This document shows, piece after piece, positions 51,126 through 52,432 of a DNA stretch of 52,432 bases (position 1 is the stretch's first letter; each line of letters starts with the position of its first letter). The notes below the pieces were generated by a model. The model saw nothing but the letters and a program-made list of their open reading frames with translations, did no database searches and was not told where the DNA came from. The DNA is from Hamadaea sp. GTDB taxonomy: Bacteria; Actinomycetota; Actinomycetes; Mycobacteriales; Micromonosporaceae. The stretch spans positions 1 through 52,432 of the forward strand of contig NZ_JABFVK010000010.1 in NCBI RefSeq assembly GCF_013362815.1, given 5' to 3'. Made by a program: the position numbers and the translations under genes.

Positions 51126-51983
51126 CTAGCCCGGCGTATGCGGCCCGGCAGCCGCATTTCCCCGGTACGCCCAGGTGGGGAAGAGCAGCAACGCTGTCGT
51201 GGCGTCGTCGTGGACTTTGCCGGTGAACTCACCAGTCTCGGCGTGCGCCGCCTCGGCTATTCGGATTCGGCGTACCAGGGCATCGGCACCCTGGTCGGTC
51301 AGGACGTCGAGCAACGCCCGCCACGTCATGATGGACAGCGAATCGACCGCGCCGGCCGCGCCGTCGGTGAGCAGCGCTATCCGTGACGCGCCCACCGGCA
51401 CTTGTCCGGTGACTGCCTCGTCGGCCGCTTCGGGCGTCGCCGCCGCGATCCAGTAGCCGCCGGGTTGGTTGGTGCGCTTCCATTTGCCGGCGGTGTAGCC
51501 GCGATTGGAGCCGACGGCTTCACCTGCCGTGGGATCGGGCGGAACTCGGCGGAGTTCGGCGATGATCTCTCGGAAGCGGCCGTCTGTGATCGCGGTGACC
51601 ACGCCGTCCACCTCGATGACGAGTGTGGTGTCGCAGAGCACGAGGTAGTCCACGGCCGCTGGCCCAGTGCGTACGAGGCAGACTGTGGCAGCCGGCGTGC
51701 TCGGCTGGTCGAGATCGCATTCGGGATGGAGCTCCCGGACGGTCCGGATGGCCGACCGGAGCAGCGTCGCGAGCGGCTCGGTCGGACCGGCCGTGTAGTG
51801 CTCGCACAGAGCTGCGACAAGCTGTCGGACGTACCACGCCGTCCCGTGGCGGCACCCTGAGTCGAAGCCAGGTGGCAGCGTCACGCCGTCAAGCACTCCG
51901 ACAAGGTCGCCGATTTGGAAGACCGCGTCCTCGTTGACCGGCCGACCCGGAGCAGGACTGGTCGCGGTCCGAACTTCGATCAT
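51126..51983 (-). CDS. PP2C-like protein phosphatase domain protein
   Basis: A 285-aa protein. GRPVNEDAVFQIGDLVGVLDGVT matches the first PP2C metal-binding motifs (NEDA and DGVT where DGxG is usual). TPAATVCLVRTGPAAVDYLVLCDTTL and RIALLTDGAAGAVDSL provide the middle and late Asp motifs, and KVHDDATTALLLF the final DD. Changes in the DGxG motif make catalytic activity uncertain. The ATG at 51983 is chosen; an in-frame extension to 52235 would run through tRNA-Ala and is spurious. It ends 9 nt upstream of the APH gene start on the same strand. Confidence 0.8.
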   Translation of the reverse strand: MIEVRTATSPAPGRPVNEDAVFQIGDLVGVLDGVTLPPGFDSGCRHGTAWYVRQLVAALCEHYTAGPTEPLATLLRSAIRTVRELHPECDLDQPSTPAATVCLVRTGPAAVDYLVLCDTTLVIEVDGVVTAITDGRFREIIAELRRVPPDPTAGEAVGSNRGYTAGKWKRTNQPGGYWIAAATPEAADEAVTGQVPVGASRIALLTDGAAGAVDSLSIMTWRALLDVLTDQGADALVRRIRIAEAAHAETGEFTGKVHDDATTALLLFPTWAYRGNAAAGPHTPG

Positions 51984-52010
51984 GAACCCACCCGGCTCGG
52001 CAGATACAGA

Positions 52011-52042
52011 AGAAGCCACTTCCCTCGACGGAAATGGCTTCT
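52011..52042 (-). terminator. Terminator hairpin after tRNA-Ala
   Basis: AGAAGCCA and TGGCTTCT arms plus an inner TTCC/GGAA extension (one mismatch between) form a 12-13-bp stem with a 6-nt loop. On the minus strand it is followed by TCTTCTGTATCT, a weak T-rich tail. It lies between tRNA-Ala and the PP2C-like gene. Confidence 0.7.
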
Positions 52043-52050
52043 GAACTGGG

Positions 52051-52124
52051 TGGAGACGAGGGGATTCGAACCCCTGACCCCCTCGATGCGAACGAGGTGC
52101 GCTACCGGGCTGCGCCACGTCCCC
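52051..52124 (-). tRNA. tRNA-Ala (anticodon CGC)
   Basis: Full cloverleaf: acceptor GGGGACG/CGTCTCC with one G-T pair, D-arm GCGC/GCGC, anticodon stem CCTCG/CGAGG with loop TTCGCAT, and T-arm AGGGG/CCCCT with loop TTCGAAT. Anticodon CGC reads GCG (alanine). Discriminator is A and no CCA is encoded. Confidence 0.95.
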
Positions 52125-52167
52125 CGGTTCGATCCGAATCCTCGGACCGGCGATAAGGCTAGCAGGT

Positions 52168-52432
52168 CTACCCAGCCGAGCGCGAATCACCCCCGCCGAC
52201 GGCCGGGCCGGCGTGGTACGGCTTTCCGCGTACACGTGATCTTGGCTGAATGGCCGGACCGCGCGAAGCGGGACGGTAGGAGATGACCGGGCCGCCGACG
52301 GCGCGAGGGAGATCTTGCTGGCCCGTCTGCGCGGCCTCGAGGGCCGCGCGCTGGCGGATGAGCTCTTCCTGGAGGAGGCGCGCGGCCTCGCGGCGGGCGG
52401 CGGCGCGGCGGCGCTGGGCCCGGCGGACCTCG
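52168..52432 (-). CDS. C-terminal part of an Arg/Ala-rich coiled-coil protein (partial)
   Basis: The minus-strand frame is open from the right edge to a TAG at 52168 (87 residues visible). It starts RRAQRRRAAARREAARLLQE and continues ELIRQRAALEAAQ, a charged helix likely to form a coiled coil. The end is a Gly/Pro/Arg-rich tail. Third positions are almost all G or C. The start lies outside the window. No family is recognised. It is 43 nt upstream of tRNA-Ala on the same strand. Confidence 0.5.
   Translation of the reverse strand, partial: EVRRAQRRRAAARREAARLLQEELIRQRAALEAAQTGQQDLPRAVGGPVISYRPASRGPAIQPRSRVRGKPYHAGPAVGGGDSRSAG

Noticed and set aside
51126-52235. PP2C-like gene starting at 52235
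   Set aside because: The extra 84 residues are encoded across tRNA-Ala and its terminator.

Overview
The window is a high-GC (about 70%) actinobacterial chromosome segment. Start codons are often GTG, third codon positions are nearly always G or C, and the gene order metG / tatD / rsmA-ispE / ABC-F followed by glmU-prs-rplY-pth is typical of Actinomycetota. The mix of genes, including an LacI-controlled maltodextrin locus without its own ATPase and a Pmt mannosyltransferase beside rsmI, fits a filamentous actinomycete, perhaps Micromonosporaceae. The family-level placement is inference. Apart from two tRNA genes (Gln-TTG and Ala-CGC) there are no rRNA genes, no transposase and no CRISPR array.

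Layout. 1-12 kb: a BMP-type nucleoside-binding lipoprotein, then a maltodextrin regulon. On the minus strand lie MalE, MalF, MalG, an intracellular GH13 enzyme and a small membrane protein. On the plus strand lie a LacI-type regulator, a secreted GH13 amylase and a GH13 alpha-glucosidase. 12-18 kb: trpS, a CorC-like CBS protein, galE, a secreted GH18 chitinase and galK. 18-25 kb: a YihY/BrkB membrane protein, a 2H phosphoesterase, and a minus-strand run of polyprenyl glycosylphosphotransferase, cysQ, cysD and cysN. 25-30 kb: pth, rplY, prs, glmU, tRNA-Gln and an HTH protein with a possible endonuclease-like domain. 30-36 kb: an acyl desaturase with a TetR regulator, two DUF4383 membrane proteins around a double GNAT, and an ABC-F ATPase. 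36-46 kb: ispE, rsmA, tatD, an unknown protein, metG, a membrane protein, rsmI and pmt. 46-52 kb: small soluble genes (SANT-like, GNAT, ArsR-SRPBCC, VOC, hemerythrin-Nudix, APH, PP2C) and tRNA-Ala.

The most striking feature is not a gene. Thirteen intergenic loci carry long palindromic elements of fixed unit length: family A 61-62 nt, B 65 nt or 102-104 nt with an extra module, C 52 nt, and a single 62-nt D. All lie just downstream of a stop codon and none lies in any of the seven head-to-head promoter gaps. Some are doubled or nested into composite palindromes of 140 to 310 nt. They look like a multi-family set of non-autonomous, REP/MITE-like elements that probably also serve as 3'-end or terminator structures.

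Many start codons lie 6-7 nt after a TANNNT or CANNNT -10 box, so a large share of mRNAs here is probably leaderless. Other points of note are a 72-bp in-frame minisatellite in tatD, a perfect-armed 29-nt palindrome before the desaturase, a local change of coding frame in cysQ, and translational coupling between an exopolysaccharide initiating transferase and cysQ ahead of cysDN.
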